Virus record (IMG/VR): IMGVR_UViG_3300026518_000006
Location: 1 to 64,000 of that record
DNA length: 64,000 nt
Direction: 5' to 3' (one strand)
DNA from: a virus
Translations under genes and position numbers: made by a program
Notes under the pieces: generated by a model
The model's input: the letters and a program-made list of their open reading frames with translations, nothing else
What the model was told of the DNA's origin: nothing
The model's database searches: none
Shown here: positions 8,136-15,801 of the stretch, in pieces
Layout: each line of letters begins with the position of its first letter
How positions within the stretch are numbered: position 1 is the stretch's first letter

Positions 8136-8843
8136 TTATATTTTTAAAGGTGTTTTGGGATTTGTTGGTATAAATTTACCGTCTTTAAATCTTGGGGTCA
8201 TAGACCACTTCATTATTTTTTCTTGATTTCTTAGAATTTTATAGTTTATCTCAGCTTCAAGATGTCCTAATTTTTGCTTACCTTGCTTCTCCAACAACAC
8301 ATCACCAACAGGTATTCCATTTTTTATGTTTCTATCAAATGCCATAGCTAATCTGATACTTCCATTTATATATTTACCAAGAGGAAAAATAAGACCGTAT
8401 GGCTTTGAGAGAGAAAATAACTGCTCTTTATTGATATAATTAAATATTATCACATAATCTTGAGATAAAGCATAATCAAAGACGTCATTGTTGATATAGT
8501 CTCTAATGTTGCTTTGTTTATTCGTTATTCTATATAATTTAACTTCATCATTTTGTTTGACGGGCTTAACTTTTTGAACACACCAACGCCACTCATTACC
8601 ATTTATAGTGTCGTAATTCATCATAATTGGTTTTTGTCCACCATCTAATAACAAAAAGAAGTTATATGGAGATAATACATTTATGTACTCTGTGTATTCC
8701 ACTCCATTATTTTCAAGAGCATTCAGCGATTCATTATATTGAGAAATAGAATAGTAGTTGTCAATTGTAAATAAATCTGAACGCTTTGGTATAGCTTCAT
8801 TTATTGCTGTTTTTGGTTCTAAGTCTTGTCTTGTATTTTCCAT
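8136..8843 (-). CDS. late phage protein of unknown function, 235 aa
   Basis: This soluble mixed alpha/beta protein has aromatic-rich segments (YNFFLLLDGGQKPIMMNYD). It is preceded by a perfect TATAAATA box overlapping its 5' edge and is co-oriented with the gene at 7597. The late promoter suggests a structural or assembly role. No family recognised. Confidence 0.55.
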   Translation of the reverse strand: MENTRQDLEPKTAINEAIPKRSDLFTIDNYYSISQYNESLNALENNGVEYTEYINVLSPYNFFLLLDGGQKPIMMNYDTINGNEWRWCVQKVKPVKQNDEVKLYRITNKQSNIRDYINNDVFDYALSQDYVIIFNYINKEQLFSLSKPYGLIFPLGKYINGSIRLAMAFDRNIKNGIPVGDVLLEKQGKQKLGHLEAEINYKILRNQEKIMKWSMTPRFKDGKFIPTNPKTPLKI

Positions 8844-8847
8844 ACTC

Positions 8848-8855
8848 TATTTATA
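8848..8855 (-). promoter_or_regulatory. late promoter TATAAATA (minus strand)
   Basis: Perfect late box 5 bases upstream of ATG 8843. It is close to the start codon, so either the leader is very short or initiation occurs at an internal Met. Confidence 0.55.
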
Positions 8856-8924
8856 TCTAATTACTATTAACCTAATATTAAGGTTATTTAAATACAATAC
8901 AAAATTAAGATAAAAGGAATTACT

Positions 8925-9830
8925 ATGAATGAGCCTATTGCTGTTGATATCGGATATAGTTCAACAAAAGTTTCATATAGAGGAAAACAGGTAAGATTTC
9001 CTACTGCAATCAGTTTTGCTACTGATATTGGTACTCAATTTGGGCAGGAGAATGTATATAAATTTGAGGGTGAAAAATATTATGTAGGACAAGAAGCTGT
9101 ATCAGAGGAGAGCTTTACTACTACTGACTACAAATTTCTGCGTAAATTTGCACCGCTACTAATCTTTCATATTTTGAAGAAATTTGACGAGCATAATCTT
9201 GATATGCCTATTGTTGTTAAAACAGGACTTGCCATCTCGGATTGGGATAAGCGAGATGACTTTAAACAAAGATTGTCAACTATTGAAGTTGATGGTAAAA
9301 AAATTGATTTACAGGTCACTGTGATACCTCAAGGAGCAGGGGCAATTATTGATTGGGTTAACAACGAAAATAATGGGGTTTACCCTGACAGAATTTCAGT
9401 TATAGATATCGGTCACAATACTATTAATTTTTTATCATATGTAAATGGAAGACCTGTAAAAAAAGACATTAGTGGCTACCCAGGACACGGCATATCATCT
9501 ATCATAAAGCCGTTTACAAATTATCTTGAAAATACATATAAAATGAATTTCAGCCAACAAGAAGCTATCCAAATATTCATAAAAAACAAGTTTATGTTTA
9601 ATGGTGAAGACCAAGAGAATGTTAGGGAAATGATTACTCAACTTAAAAAACAGTTTGTGTCTAAGCTTTTTAATAGTGTTTTGGTGAATGATAAGAAAAT
9701 TATCGGCATTAGTGATATTGTGCTTTTGGCAGGGGGTGGGGCTCTACTGCTTCAAGATGTAGACTTTCCCCCTCAATACAAAATTATACAAGAACCAGTG
9801 TTCGCTAATGTAAGAGGGTACGCAGTATGA
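8925..9830 (+). CDS. ParM/StbA-like actin-fold ATPase
   Basis: The 301-residue protein has the actin-superfamily signature: phosphate-1 loop AVDIGYSSTK near the N terminus, phosphate-2 loop VIDIGHNTINF near residue 160, and adenosine motif LLAGGGALLL near residue 280. This matches the ParM/Alp branch. Such proteins polymerise to move plasmids or, in phages, replicated genomes or replication compartments. The following methyltransferase overlaps its stop, and a candidate DNA-binding adaptor follows at 10449. Confidence 0.85.
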   Translation: MNEPIAVDIGYSSTKVSYRGKQVRFPTAISFATDIGTQFGQENVYKFEGEKYYVGQEAVSEESFTTTDYKFLRKFAPLLIFHILKKFDEHNLDMPIVVKTGLAISDWDKRDDFKQRLSTIEVDGKKIDLQVTVIPQGAGAIIDWVNNENNGVYPDRISVIDIGHNTINFLSYVNGRPVKKDISGYPGHGISSIIKPFTNYLENTYKMNFSQQEAIQIFIKNKFMFNGEDQENVREMITQLKKQFVSKLFNSVLVNDKKIIGISDIVLLAGGGALLLQDVDFPPQYKIIQEPVFANVRGYAV

Positions 9831-10423
9831 GTTCAGATAAAAAAACAATTGGTGGTAGTTTAGCAGGCGGAAGCGGTATTTTTGAACGCATTAAGGATGA
9901 TTTTTATGCGACTGACCCATCAAGTACAAGAAGTTTATTTGAAAATGCAGATATTAATGGGAATAGTTTTTATGAGCCTTGTATTGGACAGGGTCATATT
10001 GCTGAAGTAATCAAAGAGTATTTTCCTGATGCTGAAATTATTGGGAGTGATTTGGTTGATAGAGGCTATCCGAATACTATTGTTTGTGATTATCTTACAT
10101 CAAATCCAAAACAAGTAGATTGGGTTGTAACAAATCCGCCATACAAATTGGCAAAAGAGTTTGTTGATAAAGCATTATCCCATACTAACAAAGGTGTGGC
10201 TATGTTTTTAAAGATACAGTTTTTAGAGGGTATGGGCAGAAAAGAGTGGCTTCAAAATTCTCCTCTAAAATATGTGTATGTTTTTAGTAAAAGACAAAAC
10301 CCATTAAGAGACGGTCAATCTATCAATCCTAAAACCAACAAGCCTTGGGCAAGCACTATGTGCTTTGCTTGGTTTATATGGGAGCAGGGTTATACAGGAG
10401 AGCCAACTATTCGTTGGATTTAA
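9827..10423 (+). CDS. N6-adenine DNA methyltransferase-like protein
   Basis: The protein has a SAM-binding motif FYEPCIGQGHIAE (about residues 47-59) and catalytic NPPY in WVVTNPPYKLA (about 99-110), the gamma-type adenine methylase pattern, with a YATDP element near residue 28. At 198 residues it lacks a separate target-recognition domain. It overlaps the ParM-like gene by four bases. It may protect phage DNA or mark origins. Confidence 0.8.
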   Translation: MSSDKKTIGGSLAGGSGIFERIKDDFYATDPSSTRSLFENADINGNSFYEPCIGQGHIAEVIKEYFPDAEIIGSDLVDRGYPNTIVCDYLTSNPKQVDWVVTNPPYKLAKEFVDKALSHTNKGVAMFLKIQFLEGMGRKEWLQNSPLKYVYVFSKRQNPLRDGQSINPKTNKPWASTMCFAWFIWEQGYTGEPTIRWI

Positions 10424-10448
10424 AAATAACAAGTATAAAGGAAAAAAT

Positions 10449-10721
10449 ATGGCAAAAGCAGTACAAGTAAATTTTGATGACAACAGTCAAAGCATCCTAA
10501 AAGAAGTTGATGCTATCCATAGAGATAGTCTTATCAATATGGGGTTGGCATTAGTATCAAGAACAGAATACTATAAAACACTGACGGGAAAAATAAACGA
10601 TGATGTTTCTAAAGTGGCTTCACTTTCATCGTTAGATGAGCTTGAAAAAGAGCTTAATGAAGAGCCTGTGAAGCCAAAAACAGCCAATGCACCAACGAGC
10701 TCAGATTGGGATGATTTTTAA
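10449..10721 (+). CDS. candidate ParR-like adaptor, 90 aa
   Basis: ATG 10449 behind AAAGGAAAAAAT is preferred over the in-frame ATG at 10365, which lies inside the methylase. The N terminus (KAVQVNFDDNSQSILKEV) followed by two short helices fits a ribbon-helix-helix DNA-binding fold, and the C-terminal third is acidic and disordered, ending SSDWDDF. A small RHH protein with an acidic tail next to a ParM-like gene resembles ParR, which couples filament ends to DNA. The link is inference from position and shape. Confidence 0.55.
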   Translation: MAKAVQVNFDDNSQSILKEVDAIHRDSLINMGLALVSRTEYYKTLTGKINDDVSKVASLSSLDELEKELNEEPVKPKTANAPTSSDWDDF

Positions 10722-10732
10722 TATTTTGAGTT

Positions 10733-10764
10733 TTAACTTCTTTTAAAGATTATCCTGATATAAT
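10733..10764 (+). promoter_or_regulatory. early promoter variant with extended -10
   Basis: TTAACT (10733-10738) and TGATATAAT (box 10759-10764) flank the common AAAGATTAT core, with a long 20-base spacer. The TGA before TATAAT may act as an extended -10. It lies just upstream of the gene at 10795. Confidence 0.5.
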
Positions 10765-10794
10765 TAGGTATCTTAAAAGAGAAAAGGATTGAAA

Positions 10795-10962
10795 ATGCAA
10801 ATCAACTTTAAAGAGATGTTGAGATTGGTTCGGCTTCGTATGCTTCAAATTGATGATGCTTCTAAAGAGTATGAGACTTTCAACAAAGAGTGGCGTAACC
10901 TTAAAGATATTGAATCTTCTTTAGTTAAAATTATCAAAGAAGAGCACAAAAGAAATTTTTAA
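10795..10962 (+). CDS. small helical protein, 55 aa
   Basis: ATG 10795 sits behind AAAAGGATTG, the same leader used by other early genes. The 55-residue product (MQINFKEMLRLVRLRM...) is almost all helix and strongly charged. Function unknown. Confidence 0.6.
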   Translation: MQINFKEMLRLVRLRMLQIDDASKEYETFNKEWRNLKDIESSLVKIIKEEHKRNF

Positions 10963-10980
10963 AAATTTTTAAAAAAGTAG

Positions 10981-11009
10981 TTGACTTTTGAAGAATATTT
11001 GGTTATAAT
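10981..11009 (+). promoter_or_regulatory. early promoter TTGACT-17-TATAAT
   Basis: TTGACT 10981-10986 and TATAAT 11004-11009 with a 17-base spacer. It reads into the leader ORF and the dam gene. Confidence 0.85.
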
Positions 11010-11069
11010 CGGGTATCTTGAAAGGGAAATACCCACAGAACTTGATATAAAAATAAAAAAAGGATTAGT

Positions 11070-11135
11070 ATGGGGATTATAGCGATAGATGATGTAAGTT
11101 TAATAGTTGAAAAAAATAACAAAGAGCAGAGATGA
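11070..11135 (+). CDS. 21-residue leader ORF upstream of dam
   Basis: ATG 11070 follows AAAAAGGATT. The 21-codon ORF ([20 protein letters not shown]) ends in TGA overlapping the ATG of the methylase at 11132. The tight ATGA coupling suggests a leader peptide or a small protein made with Dam. Confidence 0.5.
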   Translation: MGIIAIDDVSLIVEKNNKEQR

Positions 11136-11998
11136 AAATTTTTGTTCCTCCTATAAAATCACAGGGTATTAAAACAAAGTTAGTTCCTTGGATTAAACAG
11201 ATTGTTCCAAAAAATTTTAATGGCACTTGGGTAGAACCTTTTATGGGAACAGGAGTAGTTGCTTTTAATATCAAACCTAAAAAAGCCATTCTCTGTGATA
11301 CAAACCCTCACCTAATAAATTTTTATAACTCTTTAAAAGATGAAACAATAACTCCTAATATCGTAAGAGCCTTTTTAGAAGAAGAAGGTGTTAAACTACA
11401 ACATATTGAAGATTATTATTATCAAGTTAGAGAAAGATTTAATGAAAAGCACAATCCATTAGATTTTTTATTTATAAATCGTGCAGGTTTTAATGGTATG
11501 ATTAGGTTTAATTCAAAAGGAAAACATAATGTCCCATTTTGTAAAAAGCCCGAGAGATTTTCCAAAGCATATATTACAAAAATAGTTAATCAAGTTGAGT
11601 ATGTCTATAAGCTTATAAAACAAAACGACTATACCTTTTTATGTCAAGATTTCCAAAAGACTATAAATGAAACAAATGGTAAAGAGATAATATATTGTGA
11701 CCCACCTTATATAGATAGACACACAGACTATTTTAATAGTTGGAATGAAGAAGATGAATATAAGTTATTTAATAGTTTAAAAGACTTTCAAGGTAAATTT
11801 ATATTATCCACTTGGCACAACAATAAATACAGAAAAAATCTCTATATTGATAAGTTATGGAGTGAATTTAATCTCTTTACAAGAAAGCATTTTTATCATC
11901 TTGGAGGAAATATAAACAATAGAAATAGTATGATTGAAGCGATAATTACCAATTATACTGTTGATATATTAGAAGAGAAAGAGATAAAACAATACTAA
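11132..11998 (+). CDS. dam: Dam-type N6-adenine DNA methyltransferase
   Basis: This is a D12-class adenine methylase of 288 residues. Motif I appears as [15 protein letters not shown] (about residues 33-47), motif IV as [15 protein letters not shown] (about 188-202), and the N-terminal [15 protein letters not shown] resembles the family's P-x-x-x-G-x-K-x-x-L start. It is expected to methylate adenine in a short target such as GATC, though specificity cannot be read here. It is translated from an early promoter with an overlapping leader ORF. Confidence 0.85.
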   Translation: MKIFVPPIKSQGIKTKLVPWIKQIVPKNFNGTWVEPFMGTGVVAFNIKPKKAILCDTNPHLINFYNSLKDETITPNIVRAFLEEEGVKLQHIEDYYYQVRERFNEKHNPLDFLFINRAGFNGMIRFNSKGKHNVPFCKKPERFSKAYITKIVNQVEYVYKLIKQNDYTFLCQDFQKTINETNGKEIIYCDPPYIDRHTDYFNSWNEEDEYKLFNSLKDFQGKFILSTWHNNKYRKNLYIDKLWSEFNLFTRKHFYHLGGNINNRNSMIEAIITNYTVDILEEKEIKQY

Positions 11999-12115
11999 AA
12001 TTCCTTTTTAATACAAATATTTGAAGGTTTGCAATCAAAATAACATATGACACAAATCTTTTCTTTAGTTATATTTTATTTTCTAAAAAAAAAGTTCTAA
12101 AAATTTTTAAAACAC

Positions 12116-12144
12116 TTGACTTTTAAAGATTATTAGGTTATAAT
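12116..12144 (+). promoter_or_regulatory. early promoter TTGACT-17-TATAAT
   Basis: TTGACT 12116-12121 and TATAAT 12139-12144, spacer 17, upstream of the gene at 12175. Confidence 0.85.
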
Positions 12145-12174
12145 TAGGTATCTTAAAAGAGAAAAGGATTGAAA

Positions 12175-12504
12175 ATGGCAAGACTTACTATTCACACAAA
12201 GACAGGGCGTTTGACAAGAGATGCACAAAGAAAAATTACAGAAGCGGTTGAACTCGACAGAAAAATTGCAGAACTTAAAGCGCAAGCTGATGGCATCAAG
12301 GTGCAACTCAAAGAGGCTATCGAAGCTGAAGGTATCAATGGTATTGAAACAGAAAACTATAAAGTTATCTACAAAGCACCAACGGTAAGAAACGGTGTTG
12401 ATACAAAAAGAATGAAGACAGAAGCACCTGAGCTTTACAAAAAATATTTGAAGACTTCTAAGGTGGCTTCTTCCATCTCTATCAAAAATTTGGAGCAAGC
12501 GTAA
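12175..12504 (+). CDS. coiled-coil phage protein, 109 aa
   Basis: I choose ATG 12175 (MARLTIHTKTGRL) behind AAAAGGATTG. A coiled coil (KIAELKAQADGIKVQLKEAI, about residues 31-50) leads into NGIETENYKVIYKAPTVRNG and D-T-K-R-M-K. This architecture is common in small phage proteins of unknown role: a helix hairpin followed by a beta domain ending near K-x-S-S-I-S-I-K. Early expression suggests takeover or recombination functions; no assignment is made. Confidence 0.65.
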   Translation: MARLTIHTKTGRLTRDAQRKITEAVELDRKIAELKAQADGIKVQLKEAIEAEGINGIETENYKVIYKAPTVRNGVDTKRMKTEAPELYKKYLKTSKVASSISIKNLEQA

Positions 12505-12511
12505 TCTCTCT

Positions 12512-12721
12512 ATGAGGCTCTTCGGTAAATGTATATGGCATAGGTGGCGGTACAAAATCGTTGCCTATGATTATACAGATATATGTGTATGGTCTAATGG
12601 GATTGAGAAGTACAGACAATGTGAGGATTGTGGGATAACTCAAATTAAAGTTTCTGTACTCAAGAATGACGATACAGACCCTATAATATTTTGGAAAAAT
12701 ACTTCTCATAAAGTCTTTTAA
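12512..12721 (+). CDS. small putative zinc-binding protein, 69 aa
   Basis: The 69-residue protein has Cys and His near the N terminus (GKCIWHRW) and a CEDCG knuckle near residue 38, typical of small phage zinc-binding proteins. It starts 8 bases after the previous stop. Function unknown. Confidence 0.55.
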   Translation: MRLFGKCIWHRWRYKIVAYDYTDICVWSNGIEKYRQCEDCGITQIKVSVLKNDDTDPIIFWKNTSHKVF

Positions 12722-12786
12722 AATTTTCTAAAATCTTTAAAAGTCCTCAAAAAGTCCTCAAAACACACAAAAAATCTCTAAAACTA

Positions 12787-12815
12787 CTTGACTTCTATTA
12801 AAGATTATTATATAA
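12787..12815 (+). promoter_or_regulatory. early promoter TTGACT-17-TATAAT
   Basis: TTGACT 12787-12792 and TATAAT 12810-12815, spacer 17. It is preceded by the CTCAAA-rich leader found in the regulatory cassettes, and drives the repeat gene at 12845. Confidence 0.85.
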
Positions 12816-12844
12816 TTAGGTATAAAAAGAGATAAAGGACTCAA

Positions 12845-13573
12845 ATGACATTTAAAGACCTCTATGGAGACAAATCAAATGAAGTCTATTATGGAGACCT
12901 TAATATCTCTGATAAAGGATTAACTTCATTAGAGGGTTGTTATAAAAAAGTTGAGGGCAATTTTGATTGTAGTTATAACAAAATAACTTCATTTAAGTAC
13001 TGTCCTGATATTAGTGGTGACTTTTATTGTAATAGAAACAACATAGCTGCATTTAAGTTTTGTCCTGATGTTGAGGGTGATTTTGATTGTAGTTATAACA
13101 AAATAACTTCCTTTAAGTACTGTCCTGATGTTAAGGGTGACTTTTATTGTAATGGAAACAACATAGCTTCATTTGAATACTGTCCTGATATTAGTGGTGA
13201 CTTTAATTGTAGTGATAATCAAATAACTTCATTTAAGTTTTGTCCTGATGTTGAGGGTGATTTTGATTGTTATAATAACAAAATAACTTCCTTTGAATAC
13301 TGTCCTGATATTAGTGGTGACTTTAATTGTAGTGATAATCAAATAACTTCATTTAAATACTGTCCTGATATTGAGGGTAATTTTTATTGTAGTAGAAACA
13401 AAATAACTTCCTTTAAGTTTTGTCCTGATATTAAGGGTAATTTTAATTGTAATCATAATCAAATAACCTCATTTGAAAACAAATACTATTACCCTAATGT
13501 AGAGTTAGACAAAGACATTAAACAAAAATATATTGAGTTCGGTAAAAAATATTTTCCTCAGTATTTTATTTGA
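12845..13573 (+). CDS. leucine-rich-like repeat protein A with tail
   Basis: The protein has a conserved cap (MTFKDLYGDKSNEVYYGDL), then a degenerate unit and eight exact 20-residue repeats of the form ITSFKYCPDISGDFYCNGNN, and closes with a helical end KDIKQKYIEFGKKYFPQYFI. Each repeat carries two regularly placed Cys, a Pro-Asp turn and an Asn near the end, as in the phage and bacterial LRR-like solenoids that read SLxGCPxxVxGDFxCxxNxL. The likely role is protein binding. It has two paralogs in the window (20273 and 37017) and an early promoter of its own. Confidence 0.8.
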   Translation: MTFKDLYGDKSNEVYYGDLNISDKGLTSLEGCYKKVEGNFDCSYNKITSFKYCPDISGDFYCNRNNIAAFKFCPDVEGDFDCSYNKITSFKYCPDVKGDFYCNGNNIASFEYCPDISGDFNCSDNQITSFKFCPDVEGDFDCYNNKITSFEYCPDISGDFNCSDNQITSFKYCPDIEGNFYCSRNKITSFKFCPDIKGNFNCNHNQITSFENKYYYPNVELDKDIKQKYIEFGKKYFPQYFI

Positions 13574-13620
13574 GTACTTTAGTTGAATACTTTAGTTGAA
13601 TACTTTATTTAAGTACTTTC
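13561..13620 (+). repeat. 13-bp tandem array built from the tail codons
   Basis: Four full 13-bp units and a partial unit run from the last codons of the repeat gene downstream. They are GTATTTTATTTGA, GTACTTTAGTTGA, ATACTTTAGTTGA, ATACTTTATTTAA and GTACTTTC. The first unit encodes the YFI-stop end of the protein. Because 13 is not a multiple of 3, successive units present Y-F-(I/S)-stop in different frames. Confidence 0.8.
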
Positions 13621-13636
13621 CCATACCTCTTCAAGA

Positions 13637-13662
13637 GATTTTACTTTTTAAAAAGTAAAATC
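13637..13662. repeat. 26-bp perfect AT palindrome
   Basis: Two half-sites GATTTTACTTTTT meet head to head. It lies between the repeat gene and the promoter at 13705 and could be an operator or a terminator hairpin. Confidence 0.7.
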
Positions 13663-13704
13663 TTTAAAAGTCCTCAAAAAATACTCAAAAATTTCTAAAA
13701 CTAC

Positions 13705-13733
13705 TTGACTTCTACTAAAGATTATTGTATAAT
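13705..13733 (+). promoter_or_regulatory. early promoter TTGACT-17-TATAAT
   Basis: TTGACT 13705-13710 and TATAAT 13728-13733, spacer 17, upstream of the HD hydrolase. Confidence 0.85.
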
Positions 13734-13761
13734 AGGGTATAAAAAGAGATAAAGGATGTAT

Positions 13762-14253
13762 ATGGATTTAAAGAAATTAAAAGCTATTTTAGTTACCACT
13801 TTTTGGAAGCAGAACGCTTGGCACAAGCACGGTGTTTTAGTTCATAGTTTAAGAGTAACTTGGGAGCTTTTCAAAAAGGGTCACTATAAGATGTTAATGG
13901 CGGGTCTACTCCACGATATCGGAAAACCTTTGGTTGCTTTTCAAAAACCTGCTGATATTAAAAGAGGTGAATACAGCTTTACTGACCACGAAGAAGCAAG
14001 TTATAATGTTATCAAAAATTGGTGGTTTATAAGTGATTACACAAAAACTTTGGTTCGTTACCACTATCTAATTCGTGATATGGATTTAGGTTTAAAAAAG
14101 GGTAATGGTAGATATGAGTTGAAAAAGCCTATTTGGGATAGCTTAGATGACAAAATGAAAGAAGATTTAAGACTGTTTCTTGAGTGTGATGACCTTGGAA
14201 AAGGAACTGACTTTGATGAAGTTATGGCTAAAAGAAAAGCTGAGAAGAAATAA
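13762..14253 (+). CDS. HD-domain phosphohydrolase
   Basis: ATG 13762 is chosen because AAAGG at 13751-13755 is spaced correctly for it and abuts the alternative ATG 13756. The 163-residue protein shows the HD metal-binding pattern: VHSLRVTWELF, then GLLHDIGKPL and a later HEEASYNVI and RYHYLIRDMD. The family hydrolyses nucleotides or cyclic nucleotides. In a phage it may trim the dNTP pool or degrade signalling nucleotides, which is inference. Confidence 0.8.
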   Translation: MDLKKLKAILVTTFWKQNAWHKHGVLVHSLRVTWELFKKGHYKMLMAGLLHDIGKPLVAFQKPADIKRGEYSFTDHEEASYNVIKNWWFISDYTKTLVRYHYLIRDMDLGLKKGNGRYELKKPIWDSLDDKMKEDLRLFLECDDLGKGTDFDEVMAKRKAEKK

Positions 14254-14275
14254 AAAAAAAACTCCCTATTGGAAG

Positions 14276-14304
14276 TTGCTCTCTTTTAAAGATTATGTCA
14301 TAAT
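14276..14304 (+). promoter_or_regulatory. early promoter, imperfect boxes
   Basis: TTGCTC 14276-14281 and CATAAT 14299-14304 with a 17-base spacer containing TTTTAAAGATTATG, the core of the other early promoters. Confidence 0.7.
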
Positions 14305-14327
14305 AGTGCATATTTAAAGGAGAGATT

Positions 14328-14585
14328 ATGAATTACAAACTACAAAAGAAAGCTTTCAACAAAACATTAAAACTCACTCACGAAAACCTTGAAAAGAAGA
14401 TGTGGGATTACTATATGAGTCTTCCTAAAGAAGACCGAAGCAAACTTGGCAAACTCCTCGCACACCCTACCTGTAGTAGTACTCTTAAACGGTGGTATAA
14501 TTTTTGGGGCGATAAGATTGAAATGCTTGATATTCACAGAGAGTACTTTGAGTTTGTTCTTGAAAAACTCAAGACTTATAAATAA
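14328..14585 (+). CDS. hypothetical early protein, 85 aa
   Basis: ATG 14328 follows AAAGGAGAGATT, the strongest Shine-Dalgarno in this part. The product is helical and basic, with one HPTC element. It has no recognisable domain and no tail. The late promoter of the next operon overlaps its 3' end. Confidence 0.65.
   Translation: MNYKLQKKAFNKTLKLTHENLEKKMWDYYMSLPKEDRSKLGKLLAHPTCSSTLKRWYNFWGDKIEMLDIHREYFEFVLEKLKTYK
14577..14584 (+). promoter_or_regulatory. late promoter TATAAATA
   Basis: Perfect late box 20 bases upstream of the capsid-targeted gene at 14604, overlapping the previous stop codon. Confidence 0.7.
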
Positions 14586-14603
14586 AATAAAACAAGGACT
14601 ATT

Positions 14604-15047
14604 ATGTTTAAAGAAATCTTCGAGGAGAGTATTACCTCCAAAGGAAACAATGAGGCAAGAACTCCAAAAGAGCTTCCACAAGAGTATAAAAATATGGTAA
14701 GATATATACCATCAGGAGCACAGATAATTGCTGAACTTGATGAAAAAAGTCTTAAACTTAAAATAATTACTTCTCTTTCAACTCCTACTGCATATACAGA
14801 TTTTGTAAGAAATCACGATAAAGATTTAAAAAGAAACACTGAAAAATTTGTCAAAGATGTAGAGGCAGTCATTAATCTTAAAAAGGCAATTCACGGAGCT
14901 TACATATTCATTTCGGGTGGCGATGGGTACATTGACTATACTCAATCACTTGAACTTATAGTTAATAGTAAAACAGAAGGTAAAAAATTAGCACTTCTAT
15001 ATGAAGCACTATCATTTTACATTGGTAGAAAAGCCCCGATGAGATAA
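14604..15047 (+). CDS. putative internal head protein with capsid-targeting N terminus, 147 aa
   Basis: The N terminus MFKEIFEESITSK matches the T4 capsid-targeting pattern (short amphipathic stretch, hydrophobic-x-E, then a small residue; T4 IPIII is MKTYQEFIAEA). In T4, protease gp21 cleaves after that Glu and the mature protein is packaged and injected. The rest is alpha/beta with no recognised domain. The late promoter at 14577 fits a virion protein. Two further genes and another capsid-targeted gene follow in the same direction. Confidence 0.6.
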   Translation: MFKEIFEESITSKGNNEARTPKELPQEYKNMVRYIPSGAQIIAELDEKSLKLKIITSLSTPTAYTDFVRNHDKDLKRNTEKFVKDVEAVINLKKAIHGAYIFISGGDGYIDYTQSLELIVNSKTEGKKLALLYEALSFYIGRKAPMR

Positions 15048-15056
15048 GGATTTGAT

Positions 15057-15779
15057 ATGGCTGTAGATACATTTAGAATGAAGAGTACTATTGAAGATAT
15101 TATTAAAGATACTCTAAAAGAAAACCCAAAGGCTACAATGGCATATATACTCAACAACCTACACTATGAAATAGGTAGAGGTAAATATGACTCTGTAGCA
15201 GAAAAAGAAATTAAAAAAATGCCACTAAAAGATAGAGATGAATGGTTTAAGCGTTTAATTGAGCCGTTTAAAGTACCAAAAGGAAAACTTACTGAAAGTT
15301 TTTTAGATATGATTTTACAAGAATCTAAAACAATTTCAGAAGCACTAAACGAAGAAAATTTTTGCCAAACATTAGAAAAAGAATTCCGACAATATTTTCC
15401 AAATGGTTATTTTTATTGTGAGCGTGGACAAAGTTTAGGGTTGGAATACTTTACAATTGCCTTTGGGATGGTAAAAAATGAAAAAGATTTACCGCACAAC
15501 ATAAGACAAAATGACCCAATGTATCATAAAATTTTGGTTTATATCAATGGAGATGATGACCTTGAAATTAATGTTTTACAGGGTGGTTTATATGTTAAAC
15601 CTGAAGTTGGCTCTTGGAAAGCGATGGATTTAATAAAAACAGGGTTTAGAAATGTGAAAAAAACCACATTTAAAAACACAGAGAAAAAATTTAAAACATT
15701 CTTCAAAAAACTCCACACTATTGTAAAAGATAATCAGCATAAGTTGGCTTCAGATATCCCAACAAAATATTATATATAA
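15057..15779 (+). CDS. hypothetical protein in late operon, 240 aa
   Basis: This ORF begins 9 bases after the previous gene. The N-terminal 90 residues are helical. An internal LDMILQESKTISEALNEE segment resembles a capsid-targeting site, and the C-terminal half is beta-rich. It ends IPTKYYI, distantly like the early tail. Co-transcription with a capsid-targeted gene and the intein-bearing kinase suggests a late role. Function unknown. Confidence 0.6.
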   Translation: MAVDTFRMKSTIEDIIKDTLKENPKATMAYILNNLHYEIGRGKYDSVAEKEIKKMPLKDRDEWFKRLIEPFKVPKGKLTESFLDMILQESKTISEALNEENFCQTLEKEFRQYFPNGYFYCERGQSLGLEYFTIAFGMVKNEKDLPHNIRQNDPMYHKILVYINGDDDLEINVLQGGLYVKPEVGSWKAMDLIKTGFRNVKKTTFKNTEKKFKTFFKKLHTIVKDNQHKLASDIPTKYYI

Positions 15780-15801
15780 CAAAAGAATAAAAGGAAATAT
15801 T

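Noticed and set aside
12133-12555. 140-codon minus-strand ORF opposite the gene at 12175
   Set aside because: It is Cys/Phe/Leu-rich with no ribosome binding site and mirrors a well-supported plus-strand gene with an early promoter.
12900-13480. Regular 60-bp direct repeats that could be mistaken for a CRISPR array
   Set aside because: The repeats have no unique spacers, keep one reading frame throughout and encode 20-residue protein units. The same holds at 20400-20890 and 37130-37760.
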